Origin: Dechloromonas aromatica (nom. nud.)
GTDB taxonomy: Bacteria > Pseudomonadota > Gammaproteobacteria > Burkholderiales > Rhodocyclaceae
Assembly: GCA_017848965.1 (NCBI GenBank)
Contig: JAFIHA010000059.1
Location: 62,001-126,000, forward strand
Direction of reading: 5' to 3'
Length of the DNA: 64,000 nucleotides
Notes under the pieces: model-generated
Databases searched by the model: none
Told to the model about the DNA's origin: nothing
The model's input: the letters and a program-made list of their open reading frames with translations, nothing else
Shown here: positions 29,458-39,508 of the stretch, piece after piece
Numbering within the stretch: position 1 is the first letter of the stretch
Layout: each line of letters begins with the position of its first letter
Position numbers and translations under genes: made by a program

Positions 29458-30672
29458 ATGTCAAAACTCCAAACCGCCATCCTCGCCGCCACCCTGGCGC
29501 TGGCCGCCTGCGCCGTGCCGCCGCGTACCGTTTCGCCGGAAGGCGCGGCCAAGGCGCCGGACTGTCCGCCCTGCGCCGAGGCCGCCGCGGAAAAGCCGGC
29601 CGCCCCGGCGTTCAGCCGGGTGTTCACGCTGGCCGCCTGGAGCGAGCTGCCGGGCTGGCAGGAGGACGACCTGAGCGCCGCCTGGCAACCCTTCCTGAAA
29701 AGCTGCCAGGCGCTGCGCAGCCGCGCCGGCGGCGCCCCCTGGCAGCAGGCCTGCGCCCACGCCGCCGAGGTCGACGCCCGGTCCGCCGAAGCGATCCGCC
29801 GCTACTTCGAGAACGTCATGCAGCCTTACACGGTATCGACCGACGACCGCGGCGCCGTCGAAGGCATGATCACCGGCTACTACGAACCGTTGCTGCAGGG
29901 CAGCCGTCAGCGCGACAAGCGCAACCTCTACCCGGTGCATGGCGTGCCGGACAACCTGCTGACCATCGAACTCGGCGACCTCTTCCCGGAACTCAAGGGC
30001 AAGCGCGTGCGCGGCCGGATCGAGGGCAACAAGGTCGTTCCCTACTGGTCGCGCGGCGAGATCGCCGCCCAGGGCAAGCGTCTGCCGGCCAAGACGCTGG
30101 CCTGGGTCGATGACGCGGTCGAGCTTTTCTTCCTGCAGATCCAGGGCTCCGGCCGCATCCGCCTGCCCGATGGCAGCCTGATGCGGGTCAACTACGCCGA
30201 CCAGAACGGCCATCCCTACCGCTCGATTGGCCGCCTGCTCGTCGACCGCGGCGACCTCAAGCTGGAAGAAGCCTCGATGCAGGGCATCCAGGCCTGGGCG
30301 CGGGCCAACCCGGCGCGCCTCGACGAACTGCTCAACGCCAACCCCAGCTACGTCTTCTTCCGCGAAATGCCGGCCAGTGACGACGGCCCGCTCGGCGCAC
30401 TGGGCGTGCCGCTCACCGCCGAACGCAGCATCGCCATCGACCCGCGTTCGATCCCGCTCGGCGCGCCGGTCTTCCTTGCCACCACCCGGCCCAATTCGGC
30501 GCAGCCGCTGAACCGCCTGATGCTCGCCCAGGACACCGGCGGTGCCATCCGCGGTGCGGTGCGTGCCGACTTCTTCTGGGGCTTCGGCAAGGAAGCCGGC
30601 AACCTCGCCGGGCGCATGAAACAGCGCGGCCGCATGTGGGTGCTGCTGCCGCGCGGCTACCCGCTGGACTGA
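29458..30672 (+). CDS. mltA: Membrane-bound lytic murein transglycosylase A
   Basis: The 404-residue lipoprotein has a lipobox LAAC with the lipidated C18. It has the MltA core (GMITGYYEPLLQGSR, LFFLQIQGSGRIRLPDG) and the 3D domain with AIDPRSIPLGAPVFL and the aspartate in LAQDTGGAIRGAVRADFFWG. It cleaves the MurNAc-GlcNAc bond to 1,6-anhydro products at the outer membrane. The start ATG is at 29458. It is followed by a hairpin and then the amt promoter region. Confidence 0.95.
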   Translation: MSKLQTAILAATLALAACAVPPRTVSPEGAAKAPDCPPCAEAAAEKPAAPAFSRVFTLAAWSELPGWQEDDLSAAWQPFLKSCQALRSRAGGAPWQQACAHAAEVDARSAEAIRRYFENVMQPYTVSTDDRGAVEGMITGYYEPLLQGSRQRDKRNLYPVHGVPDNLLTIELGDLFPELKGKRVRGRIEGNKVVPYWSRGEIAAQGKRLPAKTLAWVDDAVELFFLQIQGSGRIRLPDGSLMRVNYADQNGHPYRSIGRLLVDRGDLKLEEASMQGIQAWARANPARLDELLNANPSYVFFREMPASDDGPLGALGVPLTAERSIAIDPRSIPLGAPVFLATTRPNSAQPLNRLMLAQDTGGAIRGAVRADFFWGFGKEAGNLAGRMKQRGRMWVLLPRGYPLD

Positions 30673-30683
30673 GGCGATGCACG

Positions 30684-30709
30684 ATTGCGGGGCGCGAGCG
30701 CCCTGCAAT
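30684..30709 (+). terminator. Hairpin after mltA
   Basis: ATTGCGGGGCGC at 30684-30695 pairs with GCGCCCTGCAAT at 30698-30709 over 12 bp with one G-T wobble and a 2-nt turn. It begins 11 bp after the mltA stop. There is no T-run; the structure may be a terminator or simply be part of the nitrogen-control region, whose first NtrC-like site begins at its last base. Confidence 0.4.
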
Positions 30710-30725
30710 GCACGATAGAGGTGCG
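30709..30725 (+). promoter_or_regulatory. NtrC-like binding site upstream of amt
   Basis: TGCACGATAGAGGTGCG matches the 17-bp enteric NtrC site (TGCAC-N7-GTGCA) in 9 of 10 conserved positions. It lies about 90 bp upstream of the predicted sigma-54 start site. Confidence 0.55.
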
Positions 30726-30774
30726 CTTTTCAACTTGGTGCAAAATTCAACGCCCTGATTTGAAAAGAAAATAA

Positions 30775-30795
30775 TGCACTGGAATGGTGCTTGCT
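30775..30795 (+). promoter_or_regulatory. Sigma-54 promoter of amt overlapping a second NtrC-like site
   Basis: TGGAATGGTGCTTGCT at 30780-30795 keeps the GG-N10-GC spacing of the -24/-12 elements. TGCACTGGAATGGTGCT at 30775-30791 is a second NtrC-like dyad with 9 of 10 conserved positions. A start near 30807 would leave a leader of about 20 nt with GGAGG at 30816-30820 before the ATG. Confidence 0.5.
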
Positions 30796-30825
30796 TTCCA
30801 CGCCGGATTCGTTCTGGAGGTTTTC

Positions 30826-32028
30826 ATGGATAGCTTTCATTCCGGCAGTAATGTTCTTTTCATCCTGCTCGGCGGCATCATGGTGCTCGCCATGCACGCA
30901 GGCTTCGCCTTTCTTGAGGTCGGCACCGTCCGCAAGAAGAACCAGGTCAACGCGCTGGTCAAGATCCTGACCGACTTCGCGATCTCGACCATCGCCTACT
31001 TCTTCGTCGGCTACGGCATCGCCTACGGCATCCACTTCTTCAGCGGCGTCGACACGCTGATGGAGAAGAACGGCTACGAGCTGACCAAGTTCTTCTTCCT
31101 GCTCACCTTCGCCGCCGCCATCCCGGCCATCATCTCCGGCGGCATCGCCGAGCGCGCCCGCTTCTACCCGCAACTGGCCGCCACCTTCCTGCTCGTCGGC
31201 TTCGTCTATCCCTTCTTCGAGGGCATCGCCTGGAACAAGATGTTCGGCATCCAGGACTGGCTGACGACCACTTTTGGTGCGCCCTTCCACGATTTCGCCG
31301 GCTCCGTCGTGGTGCATGCCATGGGCGGCTGGATCGCGCTGCCCGCCGTGCTCCTCCTCGGCGCCCGCTACGGCCGCTACACCAAGGACGGCCGGATGTC
31401 GGCGCACCCGCCCTCGTCGATTCCCTTCCTCGCCCTCGGCGCCTGGATTCTCACCGTCGGCTGGTTCGGCTTCAACGTGATGAGCGCGCAGACCATCGAG
31501 AACATCTCCGGCCTGGTCGCCATCAACTCGCTGATGGCCATGGTCGGCGGCATCCTCGCCGCGCTGGTGCTCGGCAAGAACGACCCCGGCTTCGTCCATA
31601 ACGGCCCGCTCGCCGGCCTGGTCGCCGTCTGCGCCGGTTCCGACCTGATGCACCCGATGGGCGCGCTGGTCGTCGGCCTGGTCGCCGGCGCCCTGTTCGT
31701 CGTCATGTTCACGCTGACCCAGAACCGCTGGAAGATCGACGACGTCCTCGGCGTCTGGCCGCTGCACGGCCTGTGCGGCGCCTGGGGCGGCATCGCCGCC
31801 GGCATCTTCGGCAGCAAGGCCCTGGGCGGCGCCGGCGGCGTCGCCTTCATGCCGCAACTGCTGATGACCCTGCTCGCCATCGCCATCGCCCTGGCCGGCG
31901 GCTTCGCCGTCTATGGCCTGCTGAAGAAGGTCTTCGGCCTGCGCCTCGACCAGGAAGAAGAATACGAAGGCGCCGACCTCAGCATCCACAAGATCACCGC
32001 AACGCCGGAACGTGAGGCGAGCTGGTGA
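30826..32028 (+). CDS. amt: Ammonium transporter (Amt family)
   Basis: The 400-residue membrane channel has about 11 helices. It starts with FILLGGIMVLAMHAGFAFLEVGTVRKKN, has DFAGSVVVHAMGGWIALP with the conserved Asp and pore His, and GPLHGLCGAWGG-type residues (WPLHGLCGAWGGIAAGIFG) with the second pore His. It conducts ammonium/ammonia into the cell. No glnK precedes it, although an NtrC/sigma-54 promoter is predicted. The start at 30826 has GGAGG five bases upstream. A strong terminator follows. Confidence 0.96.
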   Translation: MDSFHSGSNVLFILLGGIMVLAMHAGFAFLEVGTVRKKNQVNALVKILTDFAISTIAYFFVGYGIAYGIHFFSGVDTLMEKNGYELTKFFFLLTFAAAIPAIISGGIAERARFYPQLAATFLLVGFVYPFFEGIAWNKMFGIQDWLTTTFGAPFHDFAGSVVVHAMGGWIALPAVLLLGARYGRYTKDGRMSAHPPSSIPFLALGAWILTVGWFGFNVMSAQTIENISGLVAINSLMAMVGGILAALVLGKNDPGFVHNGPLAGLVAVCAGSDLMHPMGALVVGLVAGALFVVMFTLTQNRWKIDDVLGVWPLHGLCGAWGGIAAGIFGSKALGGAGGVAFMPQLLMTLLAIAIALAGGFAVYGLLKKVFGLRLDQEEEYEGADLSIHKITATPEREASW

Positions 32029-32422
32029 GGCGGTTCTGAAGGCGGAAAATCAAGTCCGTTGCAGAAAATGATTTCCGTCGGAAACTGAAACCCACCAAGG
32101 CCTGCCTGAAAAGCAGGCCTTGTTTCATTATGCAGTCAGTTCCGAACTGGGGGACTCAAGCAAACCCTTGGCAAGTCCTCGGTCTGAGCAGACCTTGAGC
32201 CTCCGTCCTAGATATGACTGCAATTCGCCGGTTAGCAGCCGATTAACTCAAAGATACCACCAACGGTAGTATTTCTATCCAGCGAATGCGATTAACTACT
32301 CAAAATAAAAACTAGAGCACTCTCCACACGAATGACCGTTCGTTGCTGTCATTTGAGTGTGGGTTGTGCGCACTAAGAAAACACGAAATTCAAAACATGG
32401 GAAATTAATATTGTCATCACAG
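32029..32422. other. Intergenic: amt terminator, then AT-rich island edge
   Basis: This stretch of about 390 bp has no gene. The first 100 bases hold the amt terminator; after about 32130 base composition drops sharply and stays low until about 35.6 kb. A short dyad, AATGAC...GTCATT, lies around 32332-32354, downstream of the NACHT gene, and may be a weak terminator. No integrase, tRNA gene or direct-repeat attachment site was found. Confidence 0.5.
32097..32121 (+). terminator. Rho-independent-type terminator after amt
   Basis: AAGGCCTGC at 32097-32105 and GCAGGCCTT at 32113-32121 form a perfect 9-bp stem with a 7-nt loop, followed by GTTTCATT. It ends the high-GC amt transcription unit just before the AT-rich island. 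Confidence 0.8.
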
Positions 32423-34705
32423 TCAACGTCTTAAGTCTTCAATGAAGTCATCAAACTTTCCTTGGGATTTCTCAAGGGCCGCTCCCAGCTCCGACATTGG
32501 CTTCATGAGCTTATAACGCTTTTGTACCCCTTGACCTCGCCAAGGAGCTTCTTCGAGAATTCCTTCACTCAACAAAGTGCCAAGAATCTCGTCATAGAAA
32601 AGCGAAGTGTAAGCTTTTCCTAGACGAGTGCGAATTCCTTCGTCATCAATGTGGCTATGTCGCAAGAATGAACGCAGGACTCGCTCGACTATTTTTGTCC
32701 TTTCATCTGCTTCTTTGATCGATGATACATCCATTTCAATTTTACCAATGGTTGCTCCAATGTTTTTTAGCAGCGTCTCGATTAAGCTGGGGTCATAGAC
32801 GTATTCTTCATCAGGCTGGATCACAAGAGAATCAACCTTGCAGTCGATAAATCCACACCCCAATGATTTGTCTCTGCTGTCAATTTCAAGGCGTTCGAAT
32901 TCGCATTTAATGAATTTAACAGTATCAAAGCTACTATTATTTATTAGAGTTGGTTGGAAGTGGCATTCGCAGAATTCAATATTCCGCAAAGTGCGTCCAG
33001 CAAGAATGCTCGCGGGGAAGAACATATTATCTAGCCGGGTCGGATTCGATTCGACTTGAATGTATTCAGCTAGACGGATAGCCAAAGATCCGCAATTTTC
33101 CTTACAGAAAGAGTAACCTGTCTCAGAAAAATTGATGGAGATCACCTTGTTTATTGCATCAAGAGCATTAGTATGGTGCCTATTCAGAAACTGTACCGCC
33201 TGCTCAATCGTTGCTAGCGGGACAATATTTACCGACAAAAATGCATGAAGTTCGGTGCGGGTGCCTTTGATAAGTAGTATTCCAAGACCTTCACCTAAAT
33301 AAAAGTTCTGGAAATCTTCGTGGTCGAACCCAAGGCCCTGACCTCTTGACGTGTCTGTAGTTAACAGTGAATGCTGTTTTATTCTCTCTTTGACCTGCCG
33401 AGTGGCGACAGCCCCCTTCCTTTGAGTCTCACAAAAGAGGTCAACTATTACATCAAGCACGTCATATCGGAGGGACGTTGTAGATGACTGCCACATTTCC
33501 AATGCAATTTGCGACAAAAGCTGGTGATGTTCTCCAACCTCAAGCAAAGGCTCCATCACGTCGCCAGATATCCTCGACAGCCACTTTTCTGAAGCCTCCC
33601 GCTTTACTATCGCATCAACAAATGTGAAGAAATAATCATGGGGATTAGCACCCAACAAATCGGCCAACTCTGAACGATCAACCCCTTCTAAAACATCAAA
33701 AAGACGCCGTACCAATACTGCGCGTGTTAATAGGGGATGCCCCTTACCAAGCCTCGCGGAAACAATGTCGTAAACTTCTTCGGGCGCCTTTGCAGACCGT
33801 AGCTTGCCATAGTCGCAGAACTGATCACGGTTCCAACGAGACAGTGCAAGTCGTGAAAAAGCTGCAGATCGGTCTCCCAAGGCATCAAAAAGTCTAGCTT
33901 GAGTTCTAAAGCTAAGGTATTCAAAAAACGCCTTTCGGGCTGCCACGAATATCGTCCCTGACGAATCTAACCGCTGGACCAAGTTTCCAAGAGCTGAAAC
34001 TGCTTCTCCCTTCGATCCTTCGACAAGCATTTCCTCGTATCCATCAAAAGCGGGAACAATAGCCCCCATACGGACTAGCTCAATGAATGCGTCGAAATAT
34101 AGGTAATTGAACCGTAGTTTATTTACTAGAGCAGCAACAACTGCGTCATCGAATGTCAAGAACGATCTTCCGCTCAAGGGGATTGGAACTATTAAGCTAT
34201 GAGCTTGCTTTTGTTTGTAAAGCTCAGCCTGATGGCGGGCTGCTCTGTTTATAACCGTTGTTTTTCCCTCCCCCGCATCTGATGTGAGGTATAAAACGGA
34301 CGTAGCACCAGGTAAAGGACTGGATGCTTTAGCGAGCATTGTCTGAACTACATCTTGTGTCGGCTCATCAGAATCTATCCCATTAGATATGTCTGACGAG
34401 ATGAAGCCGGTAGGAGTGATAAAGGGAGACACAGTACCGCTTTTAGTCCCAGAAATTGCTGAGCTAATTATTCGATCAGCAAGTTGAGGAAGTCGGGCTA
34501 TCCTATTTACTAACCACGTTCGAGCAGCGTATTCCTGATCGTTCTCAACAATGCGCAACTGCCTATCCTCCCCGATGGAATAGGCTATTGCTGCATCAAT
34601 TACTTCATCTCGGACTTGTGCAACGACTTTCCCCGCGCGAATGTCCACATCAGATGGTTCATCGGCAAAAGCCGTAAGAATTCTCTTAAAATCAATAATA
34701 TCCAT
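32423..34705 (-). CDS. NACHT/STAND-family NTPase with C-terminal pentapeptide-like repeats (candidate defence protein)
   Basis: The 760-residue protein opens with a segment of about 135 residues of unknown fold. The NTPase follows: Walker A TSDAGEGKTT at 141-150, Walker B IVPAFDGYEEML with D221-G222 and E224-E225 in the NACHT pattern, and a sensor-like arginine (R257) in TIFVAAR. FDHEDFQNFYLGEG at about 460-473 matches the winged-helix end of NACHT modules. Residues about 560-635 look like degenerate pentapeptide repeats (LRNIEFCECHF, FDTVKFIKCEFERL), and a winged-helix-like tail follows. Bacterial NACHT proteins are known anti-phage NLR relatives, often with an attached effector; none is evident here, but the NYN gene lies 11 bp upstream. 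Base composition is far lower in GC than its neighbours, which suggests transfer. Confidence 0.75.
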   Translation of the reverse strand: MDIIDFKRILTAFADEPSDVDIRAGKVVAQVRDEVIDAAIAYSIGEDRQLRIVENDQEYAARTWLVNRIARLPQLADRIISSAISGTKSGTVSPFITPTGFISSDISNGIDSDEPTQDVVQTMLAKASSPLPGATSVLYLTSDAGEGKTTVINRAARHQAELYKQKQAHSLIVPIPLSGRSFLTFDDAVVAALVNKLRFNYLYFDAFIELVRMGAIVPAFDGYEEMLVEGSKGEAVSALGNLVQRLDSSGTIFVAARKAFFEYLSFRTQARLFDALGDRSAAFSRLALSRWNRDQFCDYGKLRSAKAPEEVYDIVSARLGKGHPLLTRAVLVRRLFDVLEGVDRSELADLLGANPHDYFFTFVDAIVKREASEKWLSRISGDVMEPLLEVGEHHQLLSQIALEMWQSSTTSLRYDVLDVIVDLFCETQRKGAVATRQVKERIKQHSLLTTDTSRGQGLGFDHEDFQNFYLGEGLGILLIKGTRTELHAFLSVNIVPLATIEQAVQFLNRHHTNALDAINKVISINFSETGYSFCKENCGSLAIRLAEYIQVESNPTRLDNMFFPASILAGRTLRNIEFCECHFQPTLINNSSFDTVKFIKCEFERLEIDSRDKSLGCGFIDCKVDSLVIQPDEEYVYDPSLIETLLKNIGATIGKIEMDVSSIKEADERTKIVERVLRSFLRHSHIDDEGIRTRLGKAYTSLFYDEILGTLLSEGILEEAPWRGQGVQKRYKLMKPMSELGAALEKSQGKFDDFIEDLRR

Positions 34706-34716
34706 ACCGTATAGTC

Positions 34717-35454
34717 CTAGATGCTAGTCTGTTGGTAACACCGCGATGTTTGGACATTAAGCGTCCGAATGAGATGTCTTTGGGTTCGCCATCCTTGTTT
34801 GGAGTGAATATGGATAACATTGCAACCAGCCTGGACTGCCAGTAATAATCCTGGCCACATATCGATGTCAGATGAAACCACAACGACATCGTTTGCGCGT
34901 TGCACAAATGCCTGATGGGCTATGTCCGCCACCAACAGCGTATCGACCATCTTCTGTTCGTCGCGTACAAATATGTCACTAAGGCGAGTTCCACATCCAG
35001 AAGAAGTACAAGAGGTATTGTGAGTTAATCCCGCAATATGCGCAAAGCCGCAAGAACCATTTGGGCTGGCACATTCATTCCAAGGAGAAGTGCGTGCACG
35101 AAATCTTCGGAGATTGCGATCTCTGACTAGAGTTTCCTCAAGTACCACTGAAGTTCCTATCGGACCTTCGGCAAGCTCTACCACTAATCGCAACGCTTGG
35201 TGCGATGTTGAAGTTGGCGTGTAAATTATTGTTGGAGACCCCGATCGAATGTCTGGGATCAAGCGTTGAGCCGACACAGTAAGGTTCCCCTGGACCCTCC
35301 AACCGCCATAAAGGCGAGCTTTAATAGTGTCATATTGACCTAAAACGCCGGCTGGTATGTTGGTCGCAAGTACTTTAGCAAGGTTAATTGGTCCAGCTCT
35401 CGTCAGATTTGGATCGACGTTATCGTAGTCAACTAGCATTGTCAGGGTTGGCAC
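34717..35454 (-). CDS. NYN/PIN-like nuclease domain protein with Cys-rich insert
   Basis: The 245-residue protein has the acidic pattern of the NYN (LabA/DUF88, limkain-like) nuclease fold: MLVDYDNVD with D9 and D11 at the first strand, KMVDTLLVADI with D171 and D177, and VVVVSSDIDMWPGLLLAVQAG with D196 and D198. Between strands lies a Cys/His-rich stretch (C128, C135, H139, H145, C149, C154) that could bind zinc. NYN proteins cleave RNA in the cases studied. The start is GTG at 35454 with GGAGG seven bases upstream; a longer frame to 35568 has no such signal. It is the first gene of a two-gene unit with the NACHT NTPase and shares its low GC. Substrate and role are inferred. Confidence 0.7.
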   Translation of the reverse strand: MPTLTMLVDYDNVDPNLTRAGPINLAKVLATNIPAGVLGQYDTIKARLYGGWRVQGNLTVSAQRLIPDIRSGSPTIIYTPTSTSHQALRLVVELAEGPIGTSVVLEETLVRDRNLRRFRARTSPWNECASPNGSCGFAHIAGLTHNTSCTSSGCGTRLSDIFVRDEQKMVDTLLVADIAHQAFVQRANDVVVVSSDIDMWPGLLLAVQAGCNVIHIHSKQGWRTQRHLIRTLNVQTSRCYQQTSI

Positions 35455-35866
35455 AGCATCTCCTCCGAAGGCCTTTAAAGGATAACACCAGATGCTGGAA
35501 GCATCCGCCAATCGTATGACTTGGCGCCATTTGCATCCAGGATATTCGTGAGCGACGTGGCTGGGCATCCATTCAAATTTGCTCAGTTTATGGAGGACGA
35601 CTCAGAACGACAGGTAGCGATATTTTGCAGTCTGATTCAGGGGAAAAGCCCAACGACAGCTTCGGCCGAGCAACCGACAGCCATCAACAAATGGCAAACA
35701 TCACAACATCCGTTGCCGTTCCCGCCTGCACACTTCACCTCCTGTCAAGCGCTCACACCCCCGCCAGCCGGCCGTTTCCGCCGGATTTTCGTTCTTGATG
35801 TACATCATGGATGGCCCGCCGGGCTGACGCGGACAATGCGCTCCACACCATGCACAGGAGCGCACG
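35455..35866. other. Intergenic between NYN gene and norC
   Basis: The 412-bp divergent region holds the NYN promoter side (with a GATGCT-GGA-AGCATC dyad at 35491-35505, a possible operator) and the norC promoter side with a Dnr/Fnr box. Base composition returns to the genome norm from about 35.7 kb. No convincing small gene was seen. Confidence 0.5.
35795..35808 (+). promoter_or_regulatory. Dnr/Fnr-type box upstream of norC
   Basis: TTGATGTACATCAT matches the Fnr/Dnr consensus TTGAT-N4-ATCAA with one mismatch in the last base. It lies 59 bp upstream of the norC start, a usual position for activation. The Crp/Fnr regulator at 42.4 kb is the likely ligand. Confidence 0.8.
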
Positions 35867-37706
<1,840 letters not shown>

Positions 37707-37731
37707 CAAGCGAGTGGATAGTGGTGTTTTC

Positions 37732-37757
37732 GGGGCGGCGCGAGCCGCCCCTTTTTT
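37732..37757 (+). terminator. Rho-independent terminator after norCB
   Basis: GGGGCGGC at 37732-37739 and GCCGCCCC at 37744-37751 form a perfect 8-bp stem with a GCGA tetraloop and are followed by six T residues (37752-37757). It separates norCB from the accessory genes, so norEFQD probably have their own promoter. Confidence 0.92.
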
Positions 37758-37833
37758 GTCCACCTTGGTTGCGGCCGGACGAATTTAGCACGCATCAAAG
37801 CCCCGCCCGGAGGCGGCGCCTAGACTGCGCGGC

Positions 37834-38415
37834 ATGCAAGTCGATCTTTCCCTGCCGCCGCCGCGTCACCTGGCCGGCGACCTCGCCATCTGGATCTTCA
37901 TCCTCGCCGAGCTGCTCGCCTTCGGCGTCTTCTTTGCCGCCTACGCCTTCACCCGGGCCCGCCATCCGGCGCTGTTCGAAGCCGGCCAGCAACTGCTCGA
38001 CCGCAACGCCGGCGCCATCAACACCCTGTTGCTGCTGAGCGCCAGCGCCCTGGTCGTCCGCGCCGTGCAGGGCGCGGCGCGTGGCGACGGCGCCCGGGCG
38101 GCGCCCTGGCTGCTCGGCGCCATCGTCTGCGGTTTTGCCTTCCTCGGCGTCAAGGGCCACGAATACGCGCTCGCCTTCGCCGCCGGCGTCAATCTGTCGG
38201 GTGGGCCGTTCCAGATGTTCTACCTGTCGCTGACCTTCTTCCATTTCATGCACGTGATCCTCGGCCTGGTCATCCTCGCCGTGCTCTGGCACGGCCTGCG
38301 CCGCGGCCACTACGGCCCGGGCGCGATGAACGGCCTGGAAAGCGGCGCCGCCTACTGGCACATGGTCGATCTGGTCTGGCTGATCCTCTTCCCGCTCGTC
38401 TATGTCATCCATTGA
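37834..38415 (+). CDS. norE: NorE-like cytochrome c oxidase subunit III family protein
   Basis: The 193-residue protein has five membrane helices and the COX3-family pattern GDLAIWIFILAELLAFGVFF...FLGVKGHEYA...MFYLSLTFFHFMHVILGLVIL...YWHMVDLVWLILFPLVY. In nor clusters this is NorE, an accessory protein needed for full NO reductase activity. No catalytic oxidase subunit is adjacent. A half-site CATCAA lies near 37794-37799 but the other half is poor. norF overlaps by 14 bp. Confidence 0.88.
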   Translation: MQVDLSLPPPRHLAGDLAIWIFILAELLAFGVFFAAYAFTRARHPALFEAGQQLLDRNAGAINTLLLLSASALVVRAVQGAARGDGARAAPWLLGAIVCGFAFLGVKGHEYALAFAAGVNLSGGPFQMFYLSLTFFHFMHVILGLVILAVLWHGLRRGHYGPGAMNGLESGAAYWHMVDLVWLILFPLVYVIH

Positions 38416-38698
38416 TCCGTCTTCCGCTGGCCCGCACGGCACGCCGGCGCGCACCGCGCTGCTCTGGCTGCTGCTGGTCCTCGCCACGCTGCTCACCTGG
38501 GCGCTCGGCGAAGGGCAGGGCGGCCCGGCGCTGACCGCCGTCCTGCTGCTGCTCGCCATCGCCAAGGGCAGCGTCGTCGCCCTCGAATTCATGGCGCTGC
38601 GCCGCGCGCCGCTGCTCTGGCCGGCGCTGATCGTCGGCTGGCTGCTGCTGGTCGGCGTCGTCATCGCCCTCGCTTACTGGAAAGGAATGTCCGCATGA
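38402..38698 (+). CDS. norF: NorF-like membrane protein (COX4-like)
   Basis: The 98-residue protein has three membrane helices (ALLWLLLVLATLLTWAL, LTAVLLLLAIAKGSVVALEFMAL, LLWPALIVGWLLLVGVVIALAYW), matching the cytochrome c oxidase subunit IV-like NorF. It starts inside the end of norE and overlaps norQ by 4 bp, so the three are translationally coupled. Confidence 0.8.
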   Translation: MSSIDPSSAGPHGTPARTALLWLLLVLATLLTWALGEGQGGPALTAVLLLLAIAKGSVVALEFMALRRAPLLWPALIVGWLLLVGVVIALAYWKGMSA

Positions 38699-39495
38699 AC
38701 GCCGCCGCCTCCGCCGACCTCACGCCCTTCTACGAACCCTGCGCCGACGAGGCGACGGTCTTCGAATCGGCCTGGAAGAACCGCCTGCCGCTCTTGATCA
38801 AGGGGCCGACCGGCTGCGGCAAGACGCGCTTCGTCGCCCACATGGCGGCGAAGCTGGGGCTGCCGCTGTTCACCGTCGCCTGTCACGACGACCTCACCGC
38901 CGCCGACCTGGTCGGCCGCCACCTGATCGGCGACGGCCAGACCGTCTGGTGCGACGGCCCGCTGACCCGGGCGGTGCGCGCCGGCGGCATCTGTTACCTG
39001 GACGAGGTGGTCGAGGCGCGCAAGGACACCACGGTGGTCCTCCACCCGCTGGCCGACGACCGCCGCCTGCTGCCCATCGACCGCACCGGCGAACTGCTGG
39101 CGGCGCCACCGTCGTTCATGCTGGTGGTGTCGTACAACCCCGGCTACCAGAACCTGCTCAAGGGGATGAAGCCATCGACCCGGCAGCGCTTCGTCAGCCT
39201 GCGCTTCGACTTCCCGACGCCGGAGCGCGAGGCCGCCATCCTGCGCCGCGAAACCGGCTGCGACGCCGACCTCGCCCGCCGCCTCGCCGGCATTGCCGCC
39301 GCCCTGCGCCAGTTGCGCGACCACGACCTGGAGGAAGTGGCGAGCACCCGCCTGCTGGTGTACGCGGCGCTCCTCGTCGGCGACGGCATGGACCCGGTGC
39401 TGGCCTGCCGCAGCGCCATCGTCGAAAGCCTGACCGACGATCCGGAAGTCGCCGAAGCGCTGATGGAGGTGGTTTCCGCCACCTTCGGCCGCTGA
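38695..39495 (+). CDS. norQ: NorQ/NirQ-type MoxR AAA+ ATPase
   Basis: The 266-residue protein has Walker A GPTGCGKTRF near residues 38-47, a DLTAADLVGRHLI segment, Walker B GGICYLDEV and the CbbQ/NorQ signature VSYNPGYQNLLKGMKPSTRQRF. It works with the VWA protein NorD as a chaperone pair that activates NorCB, by analogy with CbbQO and the known nor systems. AAGGA lies upstream of the start. Confidence 0.94.
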   Translation: MNAAASADLTPFYEPCADEATVFESAWKNRLPLLIKGPTGCGKTRFVAHMAAKLGLPLFTVACHDDLTAADLVGRHLIGDGQTVWCDGPLTRAVRAGGICYLDEVVEARKDTTVVLHPLADDRRLLPIDRTGELLAAPPSFMLVVSYNPGYQNLLKGMKPSTRQRFVSLRFDFPTPEREAAILRRETGCDADLARRLAGIAAALRQLRDHDLEEVASTRLLVYAALLVGDGMDPVLACRSAIVESLTDDPEVAEALMEVVSATFGR

Positions 39496-39508
39496 CCGGG
39501 GCGGGACG

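Noticed and set aside
32423-35454. Prophage or integrative element
   Set aside because: Low GC suggests transfer, but no integrase, structural phage gene, tRNA target or direct repeats are present.
37785-37799. Second Dnr/Fnr box upstream of norE (TTTAGCACGCATCAA)
   Set aside because: Only one half-site fits; the other has two mismatches in the conserved positions. Mentioned under norE but not annotated.
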